Source of the DNA: a virus
Direction: 5' to 3' (one strand)
Length of the DNA: 41,951 nt
Virus record (IMG/VR): IMGVR_UViG_3300044699_000062
Span: 1 to 41,951 of that record
Position numbers and translations under genes: made by a program. Below, piece after piece: positions 21,533-31,875 of this stretch (position 1 is its first letter; every line of letters starts with the position of its first letter). The notes below the pieces were generated by a model. It searched no databases. It was given only the letters and a program-made list of their open reading frames with translations, and was not told the DNA's origin.

Positions 21533-22368
21533 TGCCGGTCGACGCAAACTTCCTGATGCAACGGCTGATGGCCGGCGGCATGTCGCAGATGCAGGCGGCG
21601 GCCGTGGTCGGCAACCTGCAGCGCGAGAGCAGCCTCAACCGCTGCGGTCAACAAAGACGAAGGCGCTTACGGGCTGATGCAATGGCGCGGCCCGCGCTTT
21701 ACCGCGTTGCAACAATTCGCTGCGGAGAAGGGCAAGCCATGGACCGATCCTGGCGTGCAGGCCGACTTCATCGGGCACGAACTGCGCACCACCGAGCGCG
21801 GCAACGCGGCCGACTTCAATAAAGCGTCTGACATCGACGCCGCCACCAAGGCGTTCGGCAATAATGTGGTTCGCTTCGGCGACAAGTCGCTCTCCGAGCG
21901 GCAGGGCAACGCGCGCGCCCTCTACGGCGGCGCCGACCGGCAGGCGGGCGGCCCGGCGCTGCCGACGATGCCGCGCGCGCAACGGCCGCGCCGGCGAGCC
22001 GCGACGACATCGCCCAGCGGCTGTACCAGCAACAGTTGATGAATACGCCGAACCCGCGCGGGATCCGCGGCGGCCTTCAATCCGTTGGTAGAAGTCTTGC
22101 CATGGCAATCAAACCCCGCTCCCCGGTGGCAATGACGCAATCCTCCGGGCTGACGTGCCAACTAGGCCAACCGGAGGAGGGGCAGCTGCGGGTGGTCAAA
22201 CCCTTTCCACTCCGCAGCTGCTACGCCGGCCTTTCCGGGCGGGGCTCCCCCGCTTCCCGCCCCTCGCCGGCGACGGCGCCGGGCCCCCTGACCCCGGGCC
22301 CGGATGCTGCCAGTGCGCTGCCCGGCGCCAGGATGGGCGCGCTCGCCGACCTTTCCGCCTACCAGTGA
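21532..22368 (+). CDS. tail-lysozyme-like protein with Pro-rich tail (frame broken)
   Basis: ATG 21532 overlaps the portal stop. MPVDANFLMQRLMAGGMSQM, AAVVGNLQRESSLN and (after removing an extra C near 21640) NKDEGAYGLMQWRGPRFTAL match the phage tail lysozyme family (PF18013-like), with the Glu of LQRES and the GLMQWRG loop. QADFIGHELRTTERGNAADF and NNVVRFGDKSLSERQGNARA complete the domain (about 145 residues). Further shifts after 21940 and 22080 lead to a low-complexity tail ending ALPGARMGALADLSAYQ at 22368. It would degrade peptidoglycan during DNA entry or at lysis. Confidence 0.7.
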
Positions 22369-22379
22369 CGGGGATTGGT

Positions 22380-22472
22380 ATGGCTAACGAGCGCACCATG
22401 GTGCTGGTGATCATCGCGTTCGCGATCGTCTGCGCCGTTGTGCTGTTCGCATTCTCAACCGGGACGGGCTGA
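22380..22472 (+). CDS. 30-residue single-span membrane protein
   Basis: ATG 22380 starts MANERTMVLVIIAFAIVCAV then VLFAFSTGTG, ending TGA 22470-22472, one base before the next ATG. It is a lone hydrophobic helix with N-terminal charges and a tiny polar tail. Comparable mini-membrane proteins accompany phage structural genes without known function. Confidence 0.5.
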   Translation: MANERTMVLVIIAFAIVCAVVLFAFSTGTG

Positions 22473-22473
22473 G

Positions 22474-24720
22474 ATGGCTGATCCGTATGACGAGCTGACC
22501 GAGCTGGAGCTGATGCAGCGTGGCGTTCCGCGCATCACGGTGCGGCCGCTCGGCGTCGAGGCGCCGCCGCCCAACGACATGGCCTGGGGCCGCCCTGCCG
22601 CAGAGGGGGGCCGGCCCCGCGGGGCGGCTGTTCGAGCCGGACCTGACGCCGGCCCGAACAGCCGTCACTTCCTCCGATGGGCGCGCTCGCTGCCACCAGC
22701 GACATATGATCCGACCTTTCGCGAGCGCTACACGACGACGACGGTGCAGGAGCCCGGCCAGCCAGATGCGGCAGGTGTTCGAGCTGCCGGTCGCGCAGGC
22801 AGCACCGCGAGCGCTACGAGCGCCCTGGACTGGCAGGTCAGTCTGTTCGGCGGTGCGCGCGCCGTGGAACCGCCGCAAGCGGTGGGATCCCGACCGCCCC
22901 CGGCCCGATTTGGCTCCACCTGCGCAACCATCACGGTTCGACAAGCGCTCGATTACGGCGCCGCCCCGGCCAGGATGATTGCGGACGGTTACGCCGCCGG
23001 TCGACGAGCGTTCCATCCTGCGACCGCTATCCCGACCTGAATGAGCCCGCTCACGCCGCCAGCGTGTGGGACGCGAGATGCAGCGCCAGCAAGGCGCTCG
23101 ACAAAGTTCGGCGTACGGACACGGCGCCCCTCAACATGATCGGCGCCGGGCAGGCCTGCCCGGTGCGGCGCCTACCTGGGCGGTTTCGCTCTTTTTCTCT
23201 AGGCGCGGGTGGCGGGCAGGTAGCTACCACGGCAGCACTGCCGAGAGACTCACGACTGCTGCGCCGCGCTCTGAATGCGTCCGGGCCCGGCTAATGTCTA
23301 TGCATAACGACGAGCGCGAGAAATGGTCGCATGGAACATTGCCGACAGCGGCCAACTAAAGAACGTTCATAATCCGCACGAATTCGCCGTCCCGAGTCTT
23401 GGCCGAGATGGCGCGTCGTGAGCGGCGAGACACTACTTCACACCTTCGGCCGGAAACCTCATAGTGGCCAGTTCGCCGCCAGAGGAGGGTCGACTGTTTC
23501 TGCTGGCCACTGGTCAGGGTACTCTATCCGATTTACGGGCGAGGAGTACTGGGACCTGCTTTCACCAGCCGGTCCCGGACGTATGCTGCTTGTATATCTC
23601 GGCACTGCGTAATCAGTGGCTTCCTCGTCTTAGCCTGAGTGGGTTGATCCTGCGAATCTACGATGCTCGGTGCCGGTGCCAATGATCCGCGCAGCGTCGC
23701 GCTCGGTGTGGGCGCCGGGGCAGCACGTGATCCGCGCATGGGTAGCATCCTCAGTCCGATCCGTGCCTTATCATTCATCTCCGCACGACTTCGAGCGCTT
23801 CGACGTCTCCAAGATCGGTACGGGCGAGGGTGCGCAGACCTACGGCCCTGGCCTCTACTGTCCGCCGAGAACCCGAAGGTGAGCGCCAGGGCGGACAATA
23901 CTGGCAGCAGTTCAAGCATCGCTTCGCTTATCAACCAGCTGAGATGGAAGCTGTCAGTGTCCTGGAGAACCATGATTTTAATCGTGCTAAGGCGATCGAG
24001 GAGCTGGAAGATTCGAAGAAGTATGACGCCGGCTACATCGGCGGCGCCACCACGCGATGACCGCGCCAATCGCGAGCGTATCGTAGCCGAAGAACCATGA
24101 GGCGCTGGAAATCCTGAAGAGTGGTCGCCCTGTTCGGCCCGCGCACTTATGAGGTAGAACATCAAGCGCGGCCAGAACAGATGCTCGATTGGGACAAGCG
24201 GCTAGCAGCAATCGCCGGAAGTACAGAAGTGCTGTCGCCGGTTTTGCTCCGCGCTACAAGCTTTTGAATCGTTCAGTCCGGGCAACATCGTTTATGCGCG
24301 GAGATGTCTGCGTTCACTAGTCTATAACCACCATTGCCAGCCAAGCGGCGCCGCGCATGTAAAACCGTTGCGTAGCGTTGGAATAGACAAGCCGCTTGCC
24401 ACTCAAGCTTTGCGCGAAGCCGGCATCCCCCGGTAATCCAGCTATCTCGATCAGGGATCGCGGCACTGTGATTTCACACGACTGAAGGACAGCGCGATAA
24501 GTTTATGGCCGCATAGAGGTGGCGAGTAAGAGCAGAACAGCGCCGATGACGTTTTTGAGCCGCAAATGCAAGCGCTGGTCAATCTAGAAGAGGCACGCGG
24601 CCGACCAGCAACTACGTTGTGTTCGATCCCGGCATCATCGACATCGTGAAGAAGTACGGCATGGCCGGCGCGGCCCCGGCCGGCATGGGTGCGCTCGCCG
24701 CACAAGATCGATATAACCCG
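22474..24720 (+). pseudogene. disrupted large gene with ADP-ribosyltransferase-like polyvalent domain
   Basis: ATG 22474 begins MADPYDELTELELMQRGVPR, then the frame changes many times. Recognisable islands appear in changing frames: GRLFEPDLTPARTA (about 22625), a small-residue-rich region with MIGAGQA (about 23140), AYHGSTAERLTTAA-like text (about 23230), SPHDFERFDVSKIGTGEGAQ (about 23780-23840), YWQQFKHRFAYQPAEMEAVS (about 23910), RPEQMLDWDKRLAA (about 24175), PLATQALREAGIP (about 24393) and YVVFDPGIIDIVKKYG (about 24615). The SPHDF...GEGAQ-x-YG-x-GLY and YVVFD parts match a small ART-like domain found in phage polyvalent proteins. No single frame is open; the gene is either heavily mis-sequenced or truly decayed. 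Confidence 0.55.
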
Positions 24721-24738
24721 CGCAATGAGGAGGCGACA

Positions 24739-25251
24739 ATGGCGAAGAAGGCGAAGAGCGATGATTGGACCGAAGTAGACGACGACAGTCAACAAGCCAG
24801 GGAAAACCCGCAGGCTGCCGAGCACGAGAAGGCCGCTTCCGCGCAGCAAACCGAGCTGCAGTGGACGAGCTGCCGCCCGAGAACGTCGATGTGATGCCGG
24901 ACCGCTGCCGTCAACGTGGCGCTGAACAATCGCGAGGGACGCGATGACAAGCCCGTCGACGCCGAGAAGCTCGCCGAGCAGGACCGCAAGGCCGATGCCG
25001 AGCGCAGCGAGAAGCTCGCCAAGGAAGAAGAGGCCGAGGCCAAGAAGGCCGGGCGCGAGCCAACCAAGCCCGCCGGAAGCAGCTACGCTGCTCCGAGCGC
25101 GAGCCGCTTCCCTCGACCGAGGAGTTGCAGGGCATGAGGCGCAGCGAGACTGGATGAACTGGCAGAGGCGCGCGGTGTCGATATCAGCGACGCCAGCAAC
25201 AAGGACGACGTCATCGAATTGCTGCGCAAGGACGCGCGCAGGCGCAAATAG
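24739..25251 (+). CDS. acidic/Lys-rich head-associated protein with SAP/HeH-like C-terminus (frame broken)
   Basis: ATG 24739 follows a strong GAGGAGG. It reads MAKKAKSDDWTEVDDDSQQA, then after a shift near 24895 a long charged helix (VDAEKLAEQDRKADAERSEK, LAKEEEAEAKKAGREPTKP). After two more near 25075 and 25145 it ends EELQGMRRSELDELAEARGV, SNKDDVIELLRKDARRRK and TAG 25249-25251. The last 40 residues form a two-helix SAP/HeH-like module that may touch DNA or capsid. The protein at 31876 ends in a similar module. Confidence 0.5.
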
Positions 25252-25262
25252 GAGGATTGACC

Positions 25263-25844
25263 ATGGCTGCCCCGACCACTGCACTTGATCGAACCACCAC
25301 GGCAACGCCGGCCAACCCGACGCCACCGACCAACGTGGCCGCCCTCCTGGCAGGGCACGCCACCGACGCCGGCCGGCAAGGTGCCGGATCAGGCGCTCGC
25401 GCCTGACGAGGCGAGCAAGGGGGTCTTCCTGACCCCGCTCGATGCCGCGACCGCAATCGGCCGCGCGGAGGGCTCCGGCACCGAGGTGCATGACACCACC
25501 AACCCGCGCGCCGTCATGCACAGTACCAACGGCTCCTATACCGAGGTGCCGAACAAGACACATCCATCGTCGATGTCGCCTTTGACGGTTCCGGCGCTTG
25601 CCTCGATCTCGCCGACCACCACGACGGCTGGCGCGGGCACGATTGCGGTGACGCCTGACCGGAACGACCTTCACGCCGCAGACCAAGGTCACGGTGGACG
25701 ACGTCGTGATCGACTCGACCTACGTGTCGGCGACTTCGATTACCGCCAACGTGCCGAAAGCGTGCGCTGGCGGGAACGCGCAACATCGGCATCAGCCTTG
25801 CTGATGTTCCGCTGCTTACGCCGCGCACGCTAACGTTCACTTAA
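25263..25844 (+). CDS. Ig-like (IPT/TIG) domain virion protein (frame broken)
   Basis: ATG 25263 follows AGGAGGATTGACC. MAAPTTALDRTTTATPANPT opens a Thr/Pro-rich arm; one extra G in GGG near 25358 moves the frame. KGVFLTPLDAATAIGRAEGS and YTEVPNKTHPSS follow, then an Ig-like domain: PLTVPALASISPTTTTAGAG, TIAVT, and after further shifts near 25655 and 25770 TKVTVDDVVIDSTYVSATSI, ITANVPKA, NIGISLADVPLLTPRTLTFT and TAA 25842-25844. TIG domains decorate capsids or adhesins, and this is probably a decoration or fibre-base protein. Confidence 0.55.
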
Positions 25845-25858
25845 ACTGCGAGGAAGCC

Positions 25859-27454
25859 ATGGCCTTGCCGGTCGTAATCAAGGCGTCGGGTGGTTTGCCA
25901 GTCATCGTCTCGACCACCGGCTATGGCTTGCCCATGACGGTGGCGACCAACGGCTTTGGCATCGCCGTCACGCAATCGACCACCGGCTTCGGCCTGCCGG
26001 TGGTCGGCATTACGTTCGGACCGGACGTCACGGCTCCCATCATCACGTCGAGCGCCAGCGTCAGCAATGTCGAAAACACGGTGCTGGCGCATACGCTGGG
26101 CGCCAATGAACCAGTGACGTGGTCGATCATCGGCGGCGCCGACATGGCGCGGTTCGAATTGTCGGGCAGCACGCTGCGCTGGCTCTCCAACGGCGTGAAG
26201 GACTTCGAGGCGCCGAACGATGCCGACGCCAACAATGTATATCTGGTGCAGGTTCGTGCAGTCGACGCCGCCAGCAACGGAACCAATCAGACCATCTCGG
26301 TTACGGTGACCAATGTCACGGGCGTCGCTCCGGCAGCTCCGGTGCTCGATCTCGTGACGGATGAAACCGACAACACGCCGGACTTCACGCTAACCGGGGA
26401 TCTCGTGCTGGGCGATACGGTTCGCTTCCAGTATTCGACTTCCGCGACGTTCGCCGGCACGAGCGAATTGACCAACACGATCGATGCCGGCGAGGACGCA
26501 GCGAACTCAATTATCTTCACGACTGGCGCGCTGTCGGGCGGTCCTTGGTACTTCCGCGCACGCATTGAGCGTCCGGACCCCGAAGGGGCATTGATCCAGT
26601 GGCTGGAGCAATACCGAAACGATCACCTATCCTTCGCTGTATAACAGGCCCTGGCGATCTTGTTTCCGGTGCGCTTGGGTGGTGGGTTTACGTGCGTATA
26701 ACGCCGCGTATTGTACGGGGAGCAACCCGGCAATCGACATTGTTGATCAAGCCGGCGCCAATCCGCTGACTGTCAATATCCGGTCTAACGGGGAACTTGA
26801 TGTTGCAGCAATTACCGCGTGGGTGACTTCACACTCTGTTACCGCAATTCAGATTACCAAGCTATATGGATCAGACCGGCGGCAGTGTTGGTGATTTGCC
26901 AGGGGTGCCGGGTATTTGCCTAGATTGGAACTTAACGCTGCCGGACTGGGTTCTGGCAAGGCCGCAATGAGGTTTTTACCAAGCTTCCCCGGAATATTTC
27001 GCGGCTTTTGAAAACAGCGGGTAACGCAACTTTCAACCAACCATTTTCTACTTCTGGCGTTGCGTGTGTTGACGCAAGTTCCGCATCGACATATCTTTGG
27101 GGAGGTAATCCCAGTAATAATTTCTATACCAGATATAACGCTGGTGCGTTTGCATTTCAGGCCGGCGGTGGTGAAGTTGTTGGTGGTGCATCTGCTACCG
27201 GAGTTTTCCGTACCATACAGACTACGGCGAACGGTGATAATACCGGAAATATCTGCACCGACGGGGCAGACGTTGCTGGGTCTGGTGTCGGTTCGGGAAA
27301 CTTTACAGGCGTGCCATTCCGGCTGGGTGGTGGGCCATCGGCTGTCATGGAAGGACGCATCTGTGAATTCGGCAGATGGCCGGGTGTATTTCGTCAGGAA
27401 ACAAGAGCGCACTTAATACCAACCAGCATGCTGCGTGGGGGTTCTAGTGACTAA
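25859..27454 (+). CDS. multi-domain adhesin: GLPV repeats, Ig/cadherin-like and LamG-like domains (frame broken)
   Basis: ATG 25859 opens MALPVVIKASGGLPVIVSTT and three further copies of a TxGxGxPVxV unit (residues 10-55). A cadherin/Ig-like domain follows (PIITSSASVSNVENTVLAHT to VRAVDAASNGTNQTISVTVT), then an FN3-like domain (PVLDLVTDETDNTPDFTLTG). After a shift near 26595 a LamG/arabinofuranosidase-like domain appears: GLRAYNAAYCTGSNPAIDIV, SNGELDVAAITAWVTSHSVT, TKLYDQTGG (after a shift near 26870), and the typical end RICEFGRWPGVF. The stop at 27452-27454 overlaps the tailspike start. Likely role: glycan binding on the virion surface. Confidence 0.6.
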
Positions 27455-29083
27455 TGTCTCGGCGTTAAGTGTTACTGCGACAGGCACCACGCAGACTCGT
27501 ACGCTCGGGGCACGTCTCAGTGACGAGCTTAACGTTTTGGACTTCGGGGCCGACCCCACCGGGGTAGCAGACAGCACGACCGCCATTCAAAATTGCTTCA
27601 ACGCCGCTTTCGGTTCCTATACCAGTCCTCATGGCGGCCTTAACGGCATCCTTAATAAGCCTGTATATTTTCCAAACGGCAACTTTAAAGTCTCCCCTCC
27701 GATAAGCGCAAGAGCGATCACCGGGACGACGAATGCAAGCGGCAAAATCCGGGATCGTCACCTCGAGCACGTCTTCCACTCGTAAATGGGAGATATGGTT
27801 TATGTTCGCGGCGTCGGGGGCACACCGTTCGCGAACGCTCCTTTGAGGTCGCCAATGTCACCGCGACGACCTTCGATCTGGTGGGGCACCAATTACCAAC
27901 AGTGCCTACACCAGCGGCGGCACTTGGTGCCCACCGTGCCTGAAAGTCCGTAGTGTTTCCGGTGGGCGGATTATCGGCACCGGGATGGGTTTCTACTGGG
28001 TTATATACTGACACAGATTATTGCGCGCTGATCTCGAACCAACGGTAATGCAATACAGTCTTATCGAGGGCATATCCTTCGCCTGCAGCACCGGAGGGAT
28101 TGCCTTCGATCTTAACTTGGGCACCGCTACTAACTGTAAACCTCCAAAGCAATACGTTTACCAAGTGTTGTTTGCCGGTGGCTCTCACCGGCCGGATTAT
28201 GGCTGCGCGGTTGGGTTCGGAAACGTGATGGGGTCCGAGAATACTTGGTCTTGGTGCAACTTCTCTGGCTGGACGTTGCCGGTCTTTATATCCACGGCCA
28301 GAACTCTGTTGACAATACCATCTTTGGCGGCAATCAGGCATCAAACAAAATCGGCATTTTTATCAACGGTGGGTCGTGCCCGTGGATTCATGGCATCAGC
28401 TTTCAGAACTATCAGGCGGAAATTCCTGGAACCGGCCGAGCCGCTTGGGATATCCATATCGGCAACAGTCAAGGTGATGCTTTACTCGGTCGACGGATGT
28501 CGCAGTGAGAGCTATAGGTTTTCTTTACGCCCCGGTGGGCTGGGATCAGCTGACCATAGCTATTGATGGTTGCTCTCATCTGGCCGGAATTGATGCGAGT
28601 TCTGCGTTCTATGTCGGTAATGCAGATACGACAATTACTGGTTGTCGGTCTGTTGGCGGATATGTCGGCGGCGAAGGCAAGCTGACCATTTTCAACTCCG
28701 GGGCTTCGGAAACGCTAATTACATCACTGATTACGCGACGAACCATAATTTATGTTTATCTTGAGGTGCATCCGCAGCGGATCGTGGCTTTAACTGCATC
28801 CAGATCGATGAAATCGGAGGATGGCAGCGCCAAATTACAGTGCAACAGTGCCAGTCCGATAATCTACACGATAGTGAAGAATTCGGACGGATCATGCAGG
28901 CTCGGCGCCGGTACGTATATCGACCTGCAGCGAATGGGAGCTGGTGCAGTGACAGTCGCGGCAGCGGTGGGCGTTACTGTTAAGAGCAGAAACAGTTTAT
29001 TATCAGTGAACGGGGTGAATGCAGTCGCGAGATTGGTCTGTGACGGGACCGACACGTGGACGCTCAGCGGGGACCTCGTGTGA
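27447..29083 (+). CDS. beta-helix (pectate-lyase-like) tailspike (frame broken)
   Basis: GTG 27447 (VTNVSALSVTATGTTQTRTL) is chosen because it overlaps the preceding stop. LNVLDFGADPTGVADSTTAI is the classical N-terminal strand of right-handed beta-helix pectate-lyase-3 spikes. After shifts near 27745, 27835 and later, the helix repeats continue: RSVSGGRIIGTGMG, LEGISFACSTGGIAFDLNLG, LYIHGQNSVDNTIFGGNQAS, SFQNYQAEIPGTG, CSHLAGIDASSAFYVGNADT, ITGCRSVGGYVGGEGKL. The C-terminal cap reads RLGAGTYIDLQRMGAGAVTV and LVCDGTDTWTLSGDLV to TGA 29081-29083. It probably binds or cleaves surface polysaccharide. Base composition here is more AT-rich than in its neighbours. Confidence 0.65.
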
Positions 29084-29211
29084 TGTTGGTCGATGACAAT
29101 GGAATATCGAACTTTATCGACGATCTCGGGGTGACGAGCTGGGTTGACGATATCGGGCAGGTGCTCGGTGGTGGCACTTCTGTACGAACTTTTACCATCA
29201 ATCTGGTATGA
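29083..29211 (+). CDS. 42-residue protein after the tailspike
   Basis: ATG 29083 shares its A with the tailspike TGA; the TGA at 29209-29211 is 2 nt from the next ATG. MLVDDNGISNFIDDLGVTSW then VDDIGQVLGGGTSVRTFTIN is acidic and repetitive (IDDLG / VDDIG). Double overlap and spacing support it. Function unknown; a spike-associated or assembly peptide is conceivable. Confidence 0.45.
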   Translation: MLVDDNGISNFIDDLGVTSWVDDIGQVLGGGTSVRTFTINLV

Positions 29212-29213
29212 CC

Positions 29214-29526
29214 ATGGACGTGCGATTGATCGAATATACACCGGGAAAATGGCGCGTCGATCGGAGCGAGATCCCGGTTGCGCGCTCGGACCTGCCGCTA
29301 CCTTATGTCATCAGTGATACGATGCCGCCGACCGAGCAGGTCGATGGGAAATTCTACACCTCAAAAGCGGCATTCCGAGCGGTCGGCCGCGCGCTCGGAT
29401 TGACCGAGGTTGGCAAACGAGAAACCGCGGCCGGAAACAACGATCGGCGACAGCACACGAGCAGCGCGTCGTGCGCCGGCGCGTGGTCAAGGACGCGATC
29501 GAGAAAGTTCGGGCAGGTCATTATGA
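29214..29526 (+). CDS. conserved small head-region protein (frame broken)
   Basis: ATG 29214 (MDVRLIEYTPGKWRVDRSEI) is used; ATG 29208 overlaps the previous gene. The core PLPYVISDTMPPTEQVDGKF followed by YTSKAAFRAVGRALGLTEVG is a pattern I recall upstream of scaffold genes in rhizobial phages. An extra A near 29415 and an extra base near 29475 break the frame; the repaired tail is RRVVKDAIEKVRAGHYE. The stop is uncertain (TGA 29524-29526 overlapping the next ATG, or 29598). It may be a head-assembly or DNA-binding factor. Confidence 0.5.
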
Positions 29527-30775
29527 ACGACACCACCACTCAGACGGCAGACGCCGGCAGCCCGCCGCCGAGCGTTCCGACCGAAGTAACGATACCTGAG
29601 CAGTCGCCGGAGCCGCAGCACGGCAGCACCGGCGTCCAGGCTCCTGACAAGTCGGGCCGAGCAGATCGCGCATGAGCGTACCGCTGGCCGGCGCGAGGCG
29701 ATCGAGCGCGCGTTCGCCAAGTCAGCCGCCGCACAGGAGGGCAAGAAGGCTGCCGAGGAGGACGGGAAAACCCCCGGTGAGGATCGGGGAAAAGGGGAGG
29801 AAAAGTCTGTCGCAGCCGCGCGAAAAAGGTCGTTTTGTTTCGTCCAAGCCGACCGCAGGAGTAACGACGGCCGACGAGGACGGAAGGCAGCCGGCGGAAG
29901 CGCAACCCCCCATCAAGCACGCTCCGCTGGCTGCCGATGCTCCCTATCGCGACGCCCCGCCGCGCTTCAGCGAGGCGGCCAAGGCGGACTGGGACGCGGT
30001 GCCGGAGAGCGTGCGCGGTGCGATGCATCATGCGCTTCATGAGTATAAGAACGGCATCCAGCAATACCGCGCCGGAGCGGAGGCGTTCCACGAGCTGCGC
30101 GAGTTCCACGAGCAAGCGCAGCGGAGCGGCACCACCATCAAGGGACGCGCTCACCAACTATACCGGCATCGAAAAGCAGCTGCGCTCGGACCTGTTCGGC
30201 GGCATCGACCTGATCATCAACAACATGCAGCTGCCCGGCCCGAACGGCGGGCGCTACAGCGTCTACGACTTCGCGCGCGACGTGCTGCGGCTGACCCCGG
30301 AGCAGCACCGACTGGTGCAGCAGCAAAACCATTCACAGGCGCAGAACCTGCAGATCGGCAAGCTTCATCAGCAGATGGAGAGGCTTGCCACTGGCTTTCA
30401 GCACATGCAATATCAGCAGGAGTTCAAGAGCACGCGCTCGGTGATCGACAAGTTCGCCGACACGCATCCCGGCTTCGATGAGCGTCTCGACCTCATCAAG
30501 CAGGAGATGGATCTTGGATGGCCGCTCAATGCTGCGTATGAGCGTGCCATGAGGCTCCGCCCGATGGGCCGACACGACGATCCGGCAACGGATCAACACA
30601 TGCGGCTCAGACCCGCGACACGACGGCTCAGACCCGATCAGACGAGGTCGATCGCTCGATCTCCGGTGCCCCGAACGGCGGCACCCCTGCATCGCAGCCG
30701 CGCGACGCCCGCAAGAAGGTGTCGTCCCGCGACGCGCTCAAGTCTGCATTCCGCAAAGTCAGATCGGGAGTCTAG
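29523..30775 (+). CDS. scaffolding/head-assembly protein (frame broken)
   Basis: ATG 29523 (MNDTTTQTADAGSPPPSVPT) opens a disordered acidic/Pro arm. Correcting shifts near 29660, 30145 and 30565 gives about 415 residues: Lys/Glu-rich text, DAPPRFSEAAKADWDAVPES, VRGAMHHALHEYKNGIQQYR, DALTNYTGIEKQLRSDLFGG, YDFARDVLRLTPEQHRLVQQ, a Gln-rich coiled coil (IGKLHQQMERLATGFQHMQY), DTHPGFDERLDLIKQEMDLG and a basic end SRDALKSAFRKVRSGV (TAG 30773-30775). Disordered N-terminus, coiled coil and basic helix just before the capsid gene fit a scaffold. Confidence 0.65.
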
Positions 30776-30778
30776 CCA

Positions 30779-31820
30779 ATGCCTAACGTCACCACGGACG
30801 TCAATTATCAACAGGTCCTCTCGATGGCGCTCGAAGAGCGCTCATCGTCCTACGAGGATCTTGTTTCCAACAATAACGCTCTGCTTGCGCTGATGCGCAA
30901 GAAGGGACTGTGGCGGACCTACTCCGGCCCGCGCATCCGCCAGACGCTGCAGATCGGCAAGGCCGATGCGCAGTGGTACTCGGGATACGATCAGCTTCTG
31001 AATCCCGCGATCGACATCTTCAATGACGCCTTCTTCTCTCCGAAGATGGTCGTCGTTCCCATCATCCTGTCCATGCAGGAGATTCTCAACAACGAAGGCG
31101 AAAGCCAGATCATGGATACCCTGGAATCGTACATGGACGCCGCCGAGCGTTCACTGGAAGATTCCATGGACGTTGCGATGTACAGCGCGGGGACGGCGAA
31201 CGGTGGCAAGCAGCTCACCGGGCTCGCGACCGCCGTGCCGGTGCTGCCGAACACCGGGGTCTATGGCGGCATCGATCGCGCCGCCAATGCGATCTGGCGC
31301 ACCAAGACCTACGACCCGAGCAGCGGCGCCGGCTCCGAGACGTGGCCGGCAGCGCTCGGCACGCAGGTGTCCTCGACACGATCCGCCCGCAACTCAACTA
31401 CATCATGACCAAGCAGTCGCGCGGCCGCAGCTATGCCGACCTGCTGCTGATGAGCGCCGAACACTATGCGGCCTACGACGCGGCGACAGTTGCGATTCAG
31501 CGGCAGACCAATGAGAGCACGCTCGGCAAGCTCGGCTTCTCGACGCTGAATTACATCGGCGGCGGCAAGCGCGCGGAGATCGTGCTCGACGGCGGCATCG
31601 GATCGAACATGCCGGCCGATACGACATTCGGTCTGAACACCGACAGCTTTCCGCCTGCGCTACAACGCCAATCGCAAACTTCGACAAGCTGTTCAAAGGC
31701 GACGGGCAGATGCCGATTGACAAGGATGCAATCGCCCAGTTCATCGGCTGGATGGGCGAACTTACGGTTGTAAATCCGATGTTCAACTGGCGGTTCCGCG
31801 ACAGCAATCCGGCCGCCTGA
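30779..31820 (+). CDS. major capsid protein (frame broken three times)
   Basis: ATG 30779 lies 3 nt after the scaffold stop. MPNVTTDVNYQQVLSMALEE, KGLWRTYSGPRIRQTLQIGK, SGYDQLLNPAIDIFNDAFFS and MVVVPIILSMQEILNNEGES match phage HK97-fold-like coat proteins with long E-loop and spine helix. A lost C near 31371 and extra T (31651) and A (31688) break the frame. The repaired text continues LDTIRPQLNYIMTKQSRGRS, NESTLGKLGFSTLNYIGGGK, DSFRLRYNANRNFDKLFKGD and MGELTVVNPMFNWRFRDSNP to TGA 31818-31820. Repaired length is about 346 residues. Confidence 0.75.
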
Positions 31821-31875
31821 CGATCAACTACGGAGGCCGGCCGGACCGCCGGCCTCCTCGCTTCAGGAGAACGAC

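Noticed and set aside
24451-25692. 413-codon minus-strand open frame
   Set aside because: It lies opposite the broken 3' part of the polyvalent gene and the head genes; its composition is Arg/Gly/Leu-rich shadow sequence with no known domain.
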